From contig CAJUMS010000004.1 of the NCBI GenBank assembly GCA_910587465.1, positions 8,441-72,440 of the forward strand: 64,000 nt of DNA. The letters are read 5' to 3'. This document shows, one piece after another, positions 35,714-44,793 of the stretch; within the stretch, counting starts at the first letter, position 1, and the number at the start of each line of letters is the position of its first letter. Source of the stretch: an uncultured Oscillospiraceae bacterium (lineage in GTDB: Bacteria; Bacillota; Clostridia; Oscillospirales; Ruminococcaceae). Made by a program: the position numbers and the translations under genes. Below the pieces are notes generated by a model. The model was not told the DNA's origin. It worked only from the letters and a program-made list of their open reading frames with translations, and made no database searches.

Positions 35714-37690
35714 ATGGCTATTGAGAAAATGTCGCTGGTGTCGGTCGAGGGATCGGTCGAGTGGCTGGACGCTGCGCTTATGGAGTGCTGCGACAGCGGA
35801 CAGTTCCAGATAACGACGGGCGGCGCGGTTCTGCGGAATTTAAACGAGCAGAACCCTTATCTCGCAACTTACGCGAAGGTACGTGACATGGCGGTAAATC
35901 TGAATATCAGGGCAGAGTACTGCGATTTCAAGTATGTGCCGTATGAAACGGGAGAGGATTTTGAGCGGTATTTCGAGGATATCGGCAGACAGTATGATGA
36001 GATAAACGCACAGCGCGAGCAGGTCGCTCAGATGCTTGAGGAGCACAGGGAGACGGACGCGTATCTTAAGCATTTGCTGGGACTTGACGTTTCGTTTAAG
36101 GATCTGTTCGGGCTGAAATATGTTAAGCTCAGGATAGGGAGACTTCCCGCGGAGAATGAAAGCAAGCTTGGCTACTATGTGTCGAAATGCTTTGTGTTCC
36201 TGCCGTTTGAGAAAACGCCCGATTATGTATACGGGATATATCTCGCGCCGAAGTCGCTGGTCGATTTCGCGGACGCCGTGATGAATTCGCTGTGCTTTGA
36301 GCGTACGGTGCTGCCGAATTATCTGGAGGATAACGCGGAGAACGCGGACAAAAAGCTTGCCGAACGCATAGCTGCGGAGGAAAAGGAGCAGATGCGCATA
36401 GAGCACGAGTTGGCGTACTTTACGGATGAGCTCCGCGGCGAGTTCAACGCTGTCATGTGCAAGTTGAAATACAAATCGGATTGCTTTGAGCTGCGGAAAA
36501 AGGTGCTGATATCGGACGATAAGTTCTCGTTCTCGGGATTTTGTCCGACGAGCGAGTACAAGAAACTCGAAGCGGCACTGAAAAAGATCTCGGACGATCT
36601 TAGAGTGCTGGAGATACCTGTTGAAAAAGGCAAGGTGCGCGCGGATGTACCCGTAAGGCTGAAAAACAACAGACTGACAAGACCGTTTGAGATGTTCGTG
36701 AAGATGTATGGACTGCCGACATACGGCACGTTCGATCCCACGCCGTATGTCGCGTTTACGTATATGATACTGTTCGGGATAATGTTCGGCGATGTGGGAC
36801 AAGGTCTGGTGGTAACGCTGCTTGGTCTGCTGCTGACAAAACTGACAAAGAACGGACTTGCGCCGATAATGACAAGACTGGGAATTTTCTCGATGGCGGG
36901 CGGTTGTATTTACGGTTCGGTGTTCGGCATTGAAACGCTGATCAAGCCAATCTACCACCGTGAGGAGATATGGCACAGCGTCTGCAAGTTATTCGGAAAC
37001 CTCGGTGTTCCCGAGCATCCCGAGAATATATTCCAGGCGGCGACGGTAGTGTTGCTGTTCTCGCTGGGAATAGGCATTATACTGATACTGATCTCGATGA
37101 TTTTCAATACGGTGCTTAATTTCCGCGCTGGGAAAAAGGGCGAAGCGCTGTTCGCGGTGAACGGCGTAGCGGGCATAGTGCTGTACGCGGCGCTTGTTGT
37201 CGGGCTGATCTGTCAGATGCTTTACGGTATACCGCTTATGAACGCGGCATATATAATCTGTCTTATCGTGCTGCCTGTGCTGCTGATCTTTTTCAAGCAT
37301 CCGCTTTCACATCTCATTTCGGGTAAAAAGTCCGAGGAGAAGATGAGTGTCGGCAACTTTATAATCGAGAATTTCATAGAGCTGTTCGAGTCGGCGATAA
37401 GCTTTTTATCGAACACGATGTCGTATTTGAGAGTAGGCGGTTTCGTACTCTCTCACGCGGGCTTTATGCTGGTTGTATCGCAGCTCGCGGGTACGGCGAA
37501 CAGCGGCGCTCCGATAACGGTCAAGACGGTAATCGTCTATATAATAGGCAACGCTATCGTTATGGGTATCGAGGGCTTGCTCGTCGGGATTCAGGTTCTT
37601 CGTCTTGAATTTTACGAGATATTCAGCCGCTTCTATGAGGGCGGCGGTACTGATTTCAAACCGGTTGAAATAAAGCTTGACGCTGAATAA
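35714..37690 (+). CDS. ntpI: V-type ATPase subunit I (a subunit)
   Basis: Membrane stator that carries the ion half-channels. 658 residues: a soluble N-terminal half with two coiled-coil hairpins (about 90-125 and 210-260), then a membrane half with about seven helices from VAFTYMILFGIMFGDVGQGL. Conserved elements include the GDVGQG motif, the SFLSNTMSYLRVGGFVLSHA helix with the essential arginine, and VMGIEGLLVGIQVLRLEFYEIFSRFY. The ATG follows AAGGAGTGAAG; the frame is open further upstream but would swallow the intercistronic hairpin. Confidence 0.95.
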   Translation: MAIEKMSLVSVEGSVEWLDAALMECCDSGQFQITTGGAVLRNLNEQNPYLATYAKVRDMAVNLNIRAEYCDFKYVPYETGEDFERYFEDIGRQYDEINAQREQVAQMLEEHRETDAYLKHLLGLDVSFKDLFGLKYVKLRIGRLPAENESKLGYYVSKCFVFLPFEKTPDYVYGIYLAPKSLVDFADAVMNSLCFERTVLPNYLEDNAENADKKLAERIAAEEKEQMRIEHELAYFTDELRGEFNAVMCKLKYKSDCFELRKKVLISDDKFSFSGFCPTSEYKKLEAALKKISDDLRVLEIPVEKGKVRADVPVRLKNNRLTRPFEMFVKMYGLPTYGTFDPTPYVAFTYMILFGIMFGDVGQGLVVTLLGLLLTKLTKNGLAPIMTRLGIFSMAGGCIYGSVFGIETLIKPIYHREEIWHSVCKLFGNLGVPEHPENIFQAATVVLLFSLGIGIILILISMIFNTVLNFRAGKKGEALFAVNGVAGIVLYAALVVGLICQMLYGIPLMNAAYIICLIVLPVLLIFFKHPLSHLISGKKSEEKMSVGNFIIENFIELFESAISFLSNTMSYLRVGGFVLSHAGFMLVVSQLAGTANSGAPITVKTVIVYIIGNAIVMGIEGLLVGIQVLRLEFYEIFSRFYEGGGTDFKPVEIKLDAE

Positions 37691-37716
37691 CAGAATGTAT
37701 TTTGGAGGATAAAATT

Positions 37717-38157
37717 ATGAATATGGTAATTCTTTTTCTTATGCCGCTGGTTGCGGTAGCGGCTATCATGCTGCCCCTTTTCATTAGTCTTAAGCGTATG
37801 CACGACAAAAAGCCCGTGAACAGGAAGCGTGCCGTGATCGCGAACGTCGCTTCGTTCTTTGGCGTAATGCTGGTCATGACTATGATCCCGATGACGGGAG
37901 CCTTTGCAGCTGCCACAGACGCTGCCGCTGCGGGTACGGACGGTCTCGCGGAAGGCTTGAAGTACATCGGTGCTGCGCTCTCGACGGGTCTCGGTACCAT
38001 CGGTACGGGCGTTGCGGTAGGCGGCGCTGCTCCCGCGGCTATCGGAGCGGTATCCGAGAACGACAAGTCCTTCTCCAAGGCGCTTATTTTCGTAGCATTG
38101 GGCGAGGGCGTTGCGATTTACGGACTGCTTATCTCTATCCTTATCCTGTTCGGTTAA
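37717..38157 (+). CDS. ntpK: V-type ATPase proteolipid subunit K (c ring)
   Basis: 146 residues forming the rotor ring. Four hydrophobic segments are seen, but only the last two look like a c-subunit hairpin: Gly-rich GAALSTGLGTIGTGVAVGG, then ALIFVALGEGVAIYGLL with the ion-binding Glu130. The first two lack glycine repeats and are separated by the basic loop RMHDKKPVNRKR. TGAFAAATDA after the second could be a processing site. No Gln in helix 3 and Gly after Glu130 (not Thr/Ser) are unlike Na+-binding rings, so H+ is favoured, tentatively. The ATG follows TTGGAGGATAA. Confidence 0.88.
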   Translation: MNMVILFLMPLVAVAAIMLPLFISLKRMHDKKPVNRKRAVIANVASFFGVMLVMTMIPMTGAFAAATDAAAAGTDGLAEGLKYIGAALSTGLGTIGTGVAVGGAAPAAIGAVSENDKSFSKALIFVALGEGVAIYGLLISILILFG

Positions 38158-38176
38158 TTTGAGGAATTGTTTTACA

Positions 38177-38485
38177 ATGAAATTCTATCTGATAAGCGAC
38201 AACGCCGATACTAAAATGGGTATGCGTATCGCGGGAATAGAGGGTGTTGTGGCGAGCAGCGCGGAAGAAGCGCTGAGTGCTCTTGAAAGCGCCGCGGCCA
38301 ACGAGAATATCGCGGTGGTGCTTATGACTGAGAAGCTTGTGGAGCTTTGTCACGACAAGGTATATGATATCAAGCTTAACCGTCGCAGACCGCTGATCGT
38401 TGAGATACCCGACAGGCACGGAAACAGCGGTGCTATCGACGCTATCAGCCGTTATGTCGAGGAAGCTATCGGCATTAAACTTTAA
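38177..38485 (+). CDS. ntpG: V-type ATPase subunit F
   Basis: 102-residue rotor-shaft subunit with a Rossmann-like alpha/beta fold: MKFYLISDNADTKMGMRIAG, the switch-type AVVLMTEKLVEL strand and PLIVEIPDRHG, then a C-terminal helix. The segment MGMRIAGIEGV matches the family GFRLAGIxG pattern. The ATG lies 11 nt after a GAGGAAT ribosome site. It is placed between K and E; in Enterococcus the order is E-C-G, so subunit order differs here while content is complete. Confidence 0.88.
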   Translation: MKFYLISDNADTKMGMRIAGIEGVVASSAEEALSALESAAANENIAVVLMTEKLVELCHDKVYDIKLNRRRPLIVEIPDRHGNSGAIDAISRYVEEAIGIKL

Positions 38486-38519
38486 TTAACTGCAATTATG
38501 AGGTACGAGAGGAATTAGT

Positions 38520-39104
38520 ATGGATTTTGACGTTATCAACTCCTCGAAGTTGGAGAGGTTCCGCGCACAGATCGACCGTCAGGCAGACGAGGAGATTGCC
38601 GAGCTGACCGCGAGGATACGCGAGAAAAAGAGCGCCGCCGGCAAGGCTAAGGCGGAGTTTGCCGCGCGCGAGGCGTTGGCGCAGATACATGCGGAGCAAA
38701 ACAGTGCGGCGGCGCGTTACAAAAAGGAATTCTCGCGTTGCGATTTCGAGACCACAAAGGCAGTCCGCGCTCACAGAAACGAGCTTATAGAGGGCTTTTT
38801 CTCGGAGATATCAAAGGAGCTTTCCGAGTTCACAAAGTCCGATAAGTACGACGGCTATCTTGAAAATTCCATCAAGAGAGCCGAGGGAGCGCTCGGAAAG
38901 GGCTGCGTTATTTTGGCGGCGGTCAAAGACGTCGACAGAGTAAAGGCGCTGACAGAAAACGAGGTTCGCGCGGACAGCTCGATAATACTCGGCGGTATCT
39001 GCGCGCTGGACGAGGATAAGGGTTTGTTTGCCGATTTGTCCATAGACGCGGCGCTTGCCGATGAAAAGGAGAAATTCTCCGATAAGGCGGAGTTGAGGCT
39101 GTAA
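38520..39104 (+). CDS. ntpE: V-type ATPase stator subunit E
   Basis: 194 residues. A long N-terminal helix rich in Ala/Glu/Lys/Arg (about 15-70) pairs with NtpF, and a globular C-terminal alpha/beta domain (from about 110) includes GCVILAAVKDVDRV and SSIILGGICALDEDKGLFAD. The GGxxxxxxxGxxxxDxSxD pattern near the end is typical of subunit E. The start follows GAGAGGAATTAGT. It lies between subunits F and A in the same direction. Confidence 0.9.
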   Translation: MDFDVINSSKLERFRAQIDRQADEEIAELTARIREKKSAAGKAKAEFAAREALAQIHAEQNSAAARYKKEFSRCDFETTKAVRAHRNELIEGFFSEISKELSEFTKSDKYDGYLENSIKRAEGALGKGCVILAAVKDVDRVKALTENEVRADSSIILGGICALDEDKGLFADLSIDAALADEKEKFSDKAELRL

Positions 39105-39144
39105 GGCTTTATGCTATCCGACCTTCGAAAGGGGCTTGAATTTT

Positions 39145-40911
39145 TTGAAAAATACGGTTTATTCTATAAACGGACCCGTTGTCAAGGCGGCAAATACGCG
39201 CGATTTCTCCATGCTTGAAATGGTGTATGTCGGTGAGAAGCGGCTTATCGGCGAGGTCATCGGAGTTACCGACGAGTTCACGACGATACAGGTTTATGAG
39301 AACACAGGGGGCTTGAAGATCGGTGAGCCTATCGAAAGCACGGGCGCGCCTGTCTGTGCTAATCTCGGACCGGGTATTATTTCCAATATATTTGACGGGA
39401 TTGAGCGTCCGCTGCGTGATATGACAAAGCTTAACGGTGTGTTTGTCGCAGAGGGAAACAGTCTGTTTTCGCTTGATACCGAGAAGAAGTATGACGTCAC
39501 CGTGACGGTCAAGGTCGGCGACAAGCTCTGCGGTGGCGACATTTATTGCACCTGCCCCGAGACGGCACTGATCACGCACAAGTGCATGGTCCCGCCGAAC
39601 GTTGAGGGCGAGGTGACCTTTGCTGCCGAAAACGAACACTATCAAGTAAACGACACGATCATCAAGATAAAGCTCGCGGACGGCACCGAATTGCCGCTTA
39701 CAATGGTGCAGAAGTGGGCTATCAAGAAGGCGCGTCCTATCGCAAAGCGTCTCTCGATAAAGCGTCCGCTTATCACGGGACAGCGTATCATTGATACTAT
39801 AATACCGATAGCAAAGGGAGGTGCGGCGGCTATTCCGGGAGGCTTCGGCACGGGTAAGACAATGACGCAGCATCAGCTCGCGAAGTGGTGCGACGCGGAT
39901 ATTATTGTGTATATCGGCTGCGGCGAGCGCGGAAACGAGATGACGCAGGTTCTGGAGGAATTTTCGGAGCTTATCGATCCGAAGTCCAACCGTCCGCTGA
40001 CCGACAGAACGGTGCTTATCGCGAACACCTCAAATATGCCCGTCGCGGCTCGTGAGGCGAGTATTTACACGGGTATTACCCTTGCGGAGTACTACCGTGA
40101 CATGGGCTATCATATCGCGATAATGGCGGACTCCACGTCTCGCTGGGCGGAAGCTCTGCGTGAGATATCTGGCCGTCTGGAGGAAATGCCCGCCGAGGAG
40201 GGCTTCCCCGCATATCTGCCGAGCCGTCTTTCCGAGTTCTACGAGCGTGCGGGCTATGTTGAGAACCTCAACGGCACCGAAGGCAGCGTTACCATTATTG
40301 GCGCTGTATCGCCGCAGGGTTCGGACTTCTCCGAACCAGTAACGCAGAACACTAAGCGCTTTGTACGGTGCTTCTGGGCATTGGACAAGTCGCTGGCATA
40401 TGCGCGCCATTATCCCGCTATCGACTGGAACTCCAGTTACTCGGAGTATATCGAGGACTTGTCGGACTTCTACAATAATAACGTAAGCCCCGATTTTATG
40501 TCGCTTCGTCAGAAGATTTCCAATATATTACAGGAAGAGACCAAGCTCATGGAGATCGTAAAGCTGATAGGCGCGGACGTATTGCCCGATGACCAGAAGC
40601 TCGCGATCGAAACGGCGAGAGTGGTGCGTGTAGGATTTTTGCAGCAAAACGCTTACCACAAGGACGACACCTATGTGCCGCTTGAGAAGCAGCGCCTTAT
40701 GATGAAGGTGATTGTTGACCTGTACGAAAAGTCGCTTGCGGCGCTGAAAAACGGCGTTCCGCTGTCCGATATCATGGCTACGGAACTGTTCGACAAGGCG
40801 GTCAAGATAAAATACGATGTGCCTAATGACGAGCTGAAGAGATTCAATCAGTATTTCGCGGAAATAGAAGAAAAAATCGGCGGTTTGACCGTTACGGGAG
40901 GACTATTATGA
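39145..40911 (+). CDS. ntpA: V-type ATPase catalytic subunit A
   Basis: Catalytic nucleotide-binding subunit, 588 residues, matching family length. The N-terminal barrel ([19 protein letters not shown]) is followed by the non-homologous insert. P-loop [13 protein letters not shown], catalytic-Glu region [31 protein letters not shown] and YFRSL-like [20 protein letters not shown] follow. The TTG at 39145 is preferred: AAAGGGG ends 10 nt upstream. Another TTG at 39136 would sit too close to that site. It overlaps subunit B by 4 nt. Confidence 0.96.
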   Translation: MKNTVYSINGPVVKAANTRDFSMLEMVYVGEKRLIGEVIGVTDEFTTIQVYENTGGLKIGEPIESTGAPVCANLGPGIISNIFDGIERPLRDMTKLNGVFVAEGNSLFSLDTEKKYDVTVTVKVGDKLCGGDIYCTCPETALITHKCMVPPNVEGEVTFAAENEHYQVNDTIIKIKLADGTELPLTMVQKWAIKKARPIAKRLSIKRPLITGQRIIDTIIPIAKGGAAAIPGGFGTGKTMTQHQLAKWCDADIIVYIGCGERGNEMTQVLEEFSELIDPKSNRPLTDRTVLIANTSNMPVAAREASIYTGITLAEYYRDMGYHIAIMADSTSRWAEALREISGRLEEMPAEEGFPAYLPSRLSEFYERAGYVENLNGTEGSVTIIGAVSPQGSDFSEPVTQNTKRFVRCFWALDKSLAYARHYPAIDWNSSYSEYIEDLSDFYNNNVSPDFMSLRQKISNILQEETKLMEIVKLIGADVLPDDQKLAIETARVVRVGFLQQNAYHKDDTYVPLEKQRLMMKVIVDLYEKSLAALKNGVPLSDIMATELFDKAVKIKYDVPNDELKRFNQYFAEIEEKIGGLTVTGGLL

Positions 40912-42341
40912 GTTTGCAGTATGTAGGACTGAAAGACATAAACGGACCTCTTGTGGCGCTCGAGGGCGTTACGGGCGTGGCGTATGACGAGATAGCGAGG
41001 ATACGTCTTAACGACGGCACGGAGCGTATCGGACGTGTTGTTGAGCTTGCGGGCGACAAGGCTGTTTTGCAGGTATTCGAGGGCACAAACGGCATTTCGC
41101 TGACGAACACCAAAACGGTTTTCTCGGGAAAGCCGCTGGAGATACCGCTTGCGGCGGAAATGCTTGGGCGCGTGTTCAACGGCGCTGGAAAGCCCGTTGA
41201 CGGACTGGGCGCGGTGTTCCCCGAAAAAATGGGCGACGTGAACGGACAGTCGCTGAATCCCGTTGCGCGGCAGTATCCGCGTAACTATATTCACACGGGG
41301 ATTTCCTCGATAGACGCACTTATGACACTTATCCGCGGTCAGAAGCTCCCTATCTTCTCGGGATCGGGATTGTCGCATAACAAGCTTGCTGTGCAGATCG
41401 CAAAGCAGGCGAAGATCACAGGAGAGGACAACGCCGATTTCGCTATCGTGTTTGCGGCAATGGGCGTTCAGAACGATGTCGCGGATTACTTCCGCCGCTC
41501 GTTTGAGGAGACAGGCGCTATCGAGCGCGTTTGCATGTTCCTTAATCTGTCGAGCGACCCGATAATCGAGAGACTGCTCACGCCTCTCTGCGCACTGACT
41601 GCCGCGGAGTATCTGGCGTTCGAGAAGAATATGCATATTTTGGTAATAATGACTGATATGACGAGCTACGCCGAGGCGCTGCGAGAGTTCTCATCCTCCA
41701 AGGGCGAGATTCCCGGACGTAAAGGCTACCCGGGATATCTGTACTCCAATCTAGCGGCGCTGTACGAGCGTGCGGGAGTTGTCGAGGGCAGCACAGGCTC
41801 GGTAACGCAGATACCCATTCTGACAATGCCCAACGACGATATCACTCACCCTATTCCAGACCTTACCGCGTATATCACGGAGGGGCAGATAGTATTCGAC
41901 CGCGATCTCGACCAGAAGGGTATTTATCCGGGATTATCGGTACTGCTGTCGCTGTCAAGACTTATGAAGGACGGTATCGGCGAGGGTTATACACGTGACG
42001 ACCACGCAGCAGTTTCAAATCAGCTTTTCGCGGCATACGCGAAGGTACAGGACGCGCGTTCGCTTGCTTCGGTAATCGGCGAGGAGGAGCTTTCCGCCGG
42101 CGACAGAGCGTATATGCGCTTTGGTGTGTTGTTTGAGGAGCATTTCCTTAACCAAGGCTTTGATGAGAACCGATCGATTGATGAAACGCTCGATCTCGGT
42201 TGGGATTTGCTGTGCTCGCTTCCCAAGAACGAGCTTGACCGAATCGATGAGAAGCTTCTCGAGGAGAAGTACGATCCCGAGCGAGCGGCGCGATTTTTCG
42301 GTGATACGGGCGTAAATTCCGACATAGCCAACGAGCTGTAA
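40908..42341 (+). CDS. ntpB: V-type ATPase regulatory subunit B
   Basis: Non-catalytic nucleotide-site subunit, 477 residues. Landmarks are [55 protein letters not shown] (the altered P-loop of B subunits), [20 protein letters not shown] with [20 protein letters not shown], and the EDRFLNQGF-like stretch [10 protein letters not shown]. The ATG overlaps the ntpA stop, so A and B, needed in equal amounts, are translationally coupled. Confidence 0.97.
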   Translation: MSLQYVGLKDINGPLVALEGVTGVAYDEIARIRLNDGTERIGRVVELAGDKAVLQVFEGTNGISLTNTKTVFSGKPLEIPLAAEMLGRVFNGAGKPVDGLGAVFPEKMGDVNGQSLNPVARQYPRNYIHTGISSIDALMTLIRGQKLPIFSGSGLSHNKLAVQIAKQAKITGEDNADFAIVFAAMGVQNDVADYFRRSFEETGAIERVCMFLNLSSDPIIERLLTPLCALTAAEYLAFEKNMHILVIMTDMTSYAEALREFSSSKGEIPGRKGYPGYLYSNLAALYERAGVVEGSTGSVTQIPILTMPNDDITHPIPDLTAYITEGQIVFDRDLDQKGIYPGLSVLLSLSRLMKDGIGEGYTRDDHAAVSNQLFAAYAKVQDARSLASVIGEEELSAGDRAYMRFGVLFEEHFLNQGFDENRSIDETLDLGWDLLCSLPKNELDRIDEKLLEEKYDPERAARFFGDTGVNSDIANEL

Positions 42342-42354
42342 ACAGGAGCATATT

Positions 42355-42969
42355 ATGGCTGAACAGATCTTCCCTACCAAGGGCAATTTAATAAAGTCCA
42401 AGCGCCAGCTCAAGCAGGCGCAGCTCGGCTATGAGCTTATGGACAGAAAACGCAACATTTTGGTCCGCGAAATGGTGTTACTGACGGACGAGGCAAAGGA
42501 ACTGCGCGGCGGTATCGACAACACATATTCCGAGGCGTACAAGGCGCTTCAGCATGCGAATACTACGCTCGGAGTAGTGAGTGAGATTGCGGAGACATTC
42601 CCCGTGGAGAATTCACTGAAACTCTCGGTGAGGAGCGTAATGGGTGTTGAACTGCCGAAGATCGGTGCAGATATCGAACCGGTGTCCGAACCCGTATATC
42701 CAATGAGCCTGACAAATTCCGCGTTTGATTACGCGTATATATGCTTTAATAGGGTAAAGGAACTTACGGTGCGGCTGGCGGAGGTCGAGAACAGTATTTA
42801 CAGGCTTGCAGTCGCGATAAAGAAAACCCAGAAACGCGCAAACGCTCTAAAAAATATCATGATACCGCGTTTTCAGAACCAAGTGCGCTTTATCACGAAT
42901 GCGCTAGAGGAAAAAGAGCGCGAGGAGTTCTCCAGACAAAAGGTTATCAAACGGCGCAGAGTAAGTTAA
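42355..42969 (+). CDS. ntpD: V-type ATPase central-stalk subunit D
   Basis: Rotor shaft of 204 residues: an N-terminal helix (PTKGNLIKSKRQLKQAQLGYELMDRKRNILVREM region) and a C-terminal helix pair ending in NALKNIMIPRFQNQVRFITN, followed by EEKEREEFSRQKVIKRRR. Both ends are the conserved coiled-coil halves of subunit D. It lies 13 nt after ntpB and is the last gene of the operon, directly before a strong terminator. Confidence 0.95.
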   Translation: MAEQIFPTKGNLIKSKRQLKQAQLGYELMDRKRNILVREMVLLTDEAKELRGGIDNTYSEAYKALQHANTTLGVVSEIAETFPVENSLKLSVRSVMGVELPKIGADIEPVSEPVYPMSLTNSAFDYAYICFNRVKELTVRLAEVENSIYRLAVAIKKTQKRANALKNIMIPRFQNQVRFITNALEEKEREEFSRQKVIKRRRVS

Positions 42970-42972
42970 TAA

Positions 42973-43006
42973 AAAACGCGCATCGGATACGGTGCGCGTT
43001 TTGGCG
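42973..43006 (+). terminator. Terminator of the V-ATPase operon, bidirectional
   Basis: Arms AAAACGCGCA and TGCGCGTTTT form a 10-bp stem with a 10-nt loop. The TTTT on each strand lets it serve both the ATPase operon and the convergent MIF-like gene. Confidence 0.85.
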
Positions 43007-43017
43007 TAAAAGTGCGG

Positions 43018-43359
43018 TTAAAAATTTACGCCGTTCCAGCCCCAGTTTTCGGTGGGCGAGTACTTGACATAGACCTTGTCGGCGGGCACTCCGAGGATGG
43101 AGTTCAGTGTCTTGCAGATCGCGGCGGTGAGCTGCTCGTATGCGGATTTTGATGCGGTTCCGTAGATGCTGACCTCCACAAACGCGATTTTCTCGGACTT
43201 CTCGCCCTTGAAGAAAAGCGAGCAGTTCGGATCAAAGCCGAGCATAAGCCAACTTTCGGACTTGCCGATAAGCTGTATGTGCTCGGCAAGAGCGGACTTT
43301 ATTGCGGTCTCCTGTTCGGGCGTGATGTCCGCGGAATACTTTGTGTTGATAAAAGGCAT
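43018..43359 (-). CDS. MIF-like tautomerase family protein
   Basis: 113 residues. The initiator Met is followed by Pro, the catalytic base of the tautomerase superfamily (MPFINTKYSADITPEQE). Further matches are SWLMLGFDPNCSLFFKG, AFVEVSIYGTASKSAYE and the C-terminal VYVKYSPTENWGWNGVNF, close to the macrophage-migration-inhibitory-factor pattern. It probably forms a trimer. The natural substrate of bacterial members is unknown. Divergent promoters separate it from the flavin reductase gene. Confidence 0.88.
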   Translation of the reverse strand: MPFINTKYSADITPEQETAIKSALAEHIQLIGKSESWLMLGFDPNCSLFFKGEKSEKIAFVEVSIYGTASKSAYEQLTAAICKTLNSILGVPADKVYVKYSPTENWGWNGVNF

Positions 43360-43391
43360 TTCAATTCCTCCTTATAATTTAATGTAATATT

Positions 43392-43420
43392 ATTTTAGCA
43401 TATTTTTTTGGAAAAATCAA
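43392..43420 (-). promoter_or_regulatory. Promoter of the MIF-like gene
   Basis: On the minus strand TTGATT (43415-43420) and TAAAAT (43392-43397) have a 17-nt spacer. It is back to back with the flavin reductase promoter. Confidence 0.7.
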
Positions 43421-43430
43421 CAATAAGTTA

Positions 43431-43459
43431 TTGAAAAAGCAACGAAATTATGTTAAAAT
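43431..43459 (+). promoter_or_regulatory. Promoter of the flavin reductase gene
   Basis: TTGAAA (43431-43436) and TAAAAT (43454-43459) have a 17-nt spacer; the ATG lies 38 nt downstream of the -10. Confidence 0.7.
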
Positions 43460-43496
43460 AATTAAGAGAGATTATAAAAAATGTAAGGAGATATTT

Positions 43497-44102
43497 ATGG
43501 AAAAGGTTACATGGAAGGGTGGAACGCTCTTGGCTCCCGTGCCCTCTGTTCTTGTTTCGTGCGGCAGCGTTGATAAGCCGACCGCGCTTACGATTGCGTG
43601 GACGGGGATAATCAGCTCCGACCCGCCGCGGACATATATTTCGGTGCGTCCTGAGCGCAATTCCTACCCGATAATAAAGGAAAGCGGCGAGTTCGCGATA
43701 AATATGCTGCCGTCGATGCTTGTGAAGTCGCTGGACTACTGCGGGATAAAGTCGGGAAAGAATGAGGATAAGCTCGCCAAGCGCAAGCTCACCGCCGCGC
43801 CGTGCGGTCAAATATCCGCGCCGCAGATAGAACAGAGCCGTATCACGCTGGAATGTAAGGTAACGGACGTGATATCGCAGGGCTCTCACGATATGTTTAT
43901 CGCGGATATTCTCGCGGTGAACGTCGATAAGGAGCTGCTTGACGAAAAGGGCAGGCTCAGGATAGAACAGGCGGGACTGCTCGCTTACGCGCACGGGACT
44001 TATTTCGCGCTTGGGAAAAAAATAGGCAGCTTCGGGTTCTCGTGCAAACAGAAACGTGTTAAGGACGTCAATCTTAAGAATCCCAAAAAGAAGAAAAGGT
44101 GA
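43497..44102 (+). CDS. Flavin reductase-like (FMN-binding split barrel) protein
   Basis: 201 residues. The pattern PSVLVSCGSVDKPTALTIAWTG, then SSDPPRTYISVRPERNSYPI and ESGEFAINMLP, matches the flavoredoxin/HpaC-type FMN-binding split barrel. The C-terminal tail is very basic (KQKRVKDVNLKNPKKKKR). It probably binds FMN and transfers electrons in the cytoplasm; the partner is unknown. The ATG follows TAAGGAGATAT. The ung gene begins 6 nt after its stop and likely shares the transcript. Confidence 0.88.
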   Translation: MEKVTWKGGTLLAPVPSVLVSCGSVDKPTALTIAWTGIISSDPPRTYISVRPERNSYPIIKESGEFAINMLPSMLVKSLDYCGIKSGKNEDKLAKRKLTAAPCGQISAPQIEQSRITLECKVTDVISQGSHDMFIADILAVNVDKELLDEKGRLRIEQAGLLAYAHGTYFALGKKIGSFGFSCKQKRVKDVNLKNPKKKKR

Positions 44103-44108
44103 AGCAAT

Positions 44109-44780
44109 ATGGTAAATATAGGAAATGAATGGGACGAGCTGCTTGCGGATGAGTTTAAAAAGGATTATTATTTGCAGCTAAGGCAGTTTCTGATCTCGGA
44201 ATACAATTCGCGGATGATCTATCCGCCGATGAACGATATCTTCAATGCGCTGCGGTACACGTCGTACAGCGACGTTAAGGCGGTAATTCTCGGGCAGGAT
44301 CCGTATCACGGCGCGGGTCAGGCGCATGGGCTCTGCTTTTCGGTAAAGAAAGGTACTCCGCCCCCTCCGTCGCTGCAGAATATTTTCAAGGAGATCAACA
44401 CAGAGCTTGGGCTGACGATACCCAATCACGGAGAACTTACCGAATGGGCAAAGAGCGGCGTGCTGCTGATGAACACGGTGCTCACCGTCCGAGAGGGGCA
44501 GGCAAATTCCCACCGCGGTCACGGTTGGGAGATATTCACCGACAAGGTAATCGAGCTGCTGAATCGGCGAGAGCAGCCTATCGTGTTCCTGCTGTGGGGC
44601 GGCAATGCGCGGGCAAAGACCAAGCTTATCACCAACCCCAAGCATTTGATATTACAATGTGCTCACCCGAGCCCGCTTTCGGCGTATAACGGTTTTTTCG
44701 GCTGCGGACATTTTATAAAGGCGAACGAGTTTTTGGAGTCGCAGGGTATTGAGCCGATAAATTGGGGATTAAGTAACTAG
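44109..44780 (+). CDS. ung: Uracil-DNA glycosylase
   Basis: Removes uracil from DNA (base excision repair). The 223-residue family 1 protein has the water-activating loop GQDPYHGAGQAHGLCFSV, the PPPPSLQNIFKEI Pro-rich loop, the uracil-recognition region GVLLMNTVLTV, and the Leu-intercalation loop AHPSPLSAYNGFFGC. The catalytic Asp and His are both present. AAGGTGA, part of the previous stop, serves as its ribosome site, so the two genes are coupled. Confidence 0.97.
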   Translation: MVNIGNEWDELLADEFKKDYYLQLRQFLISEYNSRMIYPPMNDIFNALRYTSYSDVKAVILGQDPYHGAGQAHGLCFSVKKGTPPPPSLQNIFKEINTELGLTIPNHGELTEWAKSGVLLMNTVLTVREGQANSHRGHGWEIFTDKVIELLNRREQPIVFLLWGGNARAKTKLITNPKHLILQCAHPSPLSAYNGFFGCGHFIKANEFLESQGIEPINWGLSN

Positions 44781-44793
44781 GGGGGCACAGCTT

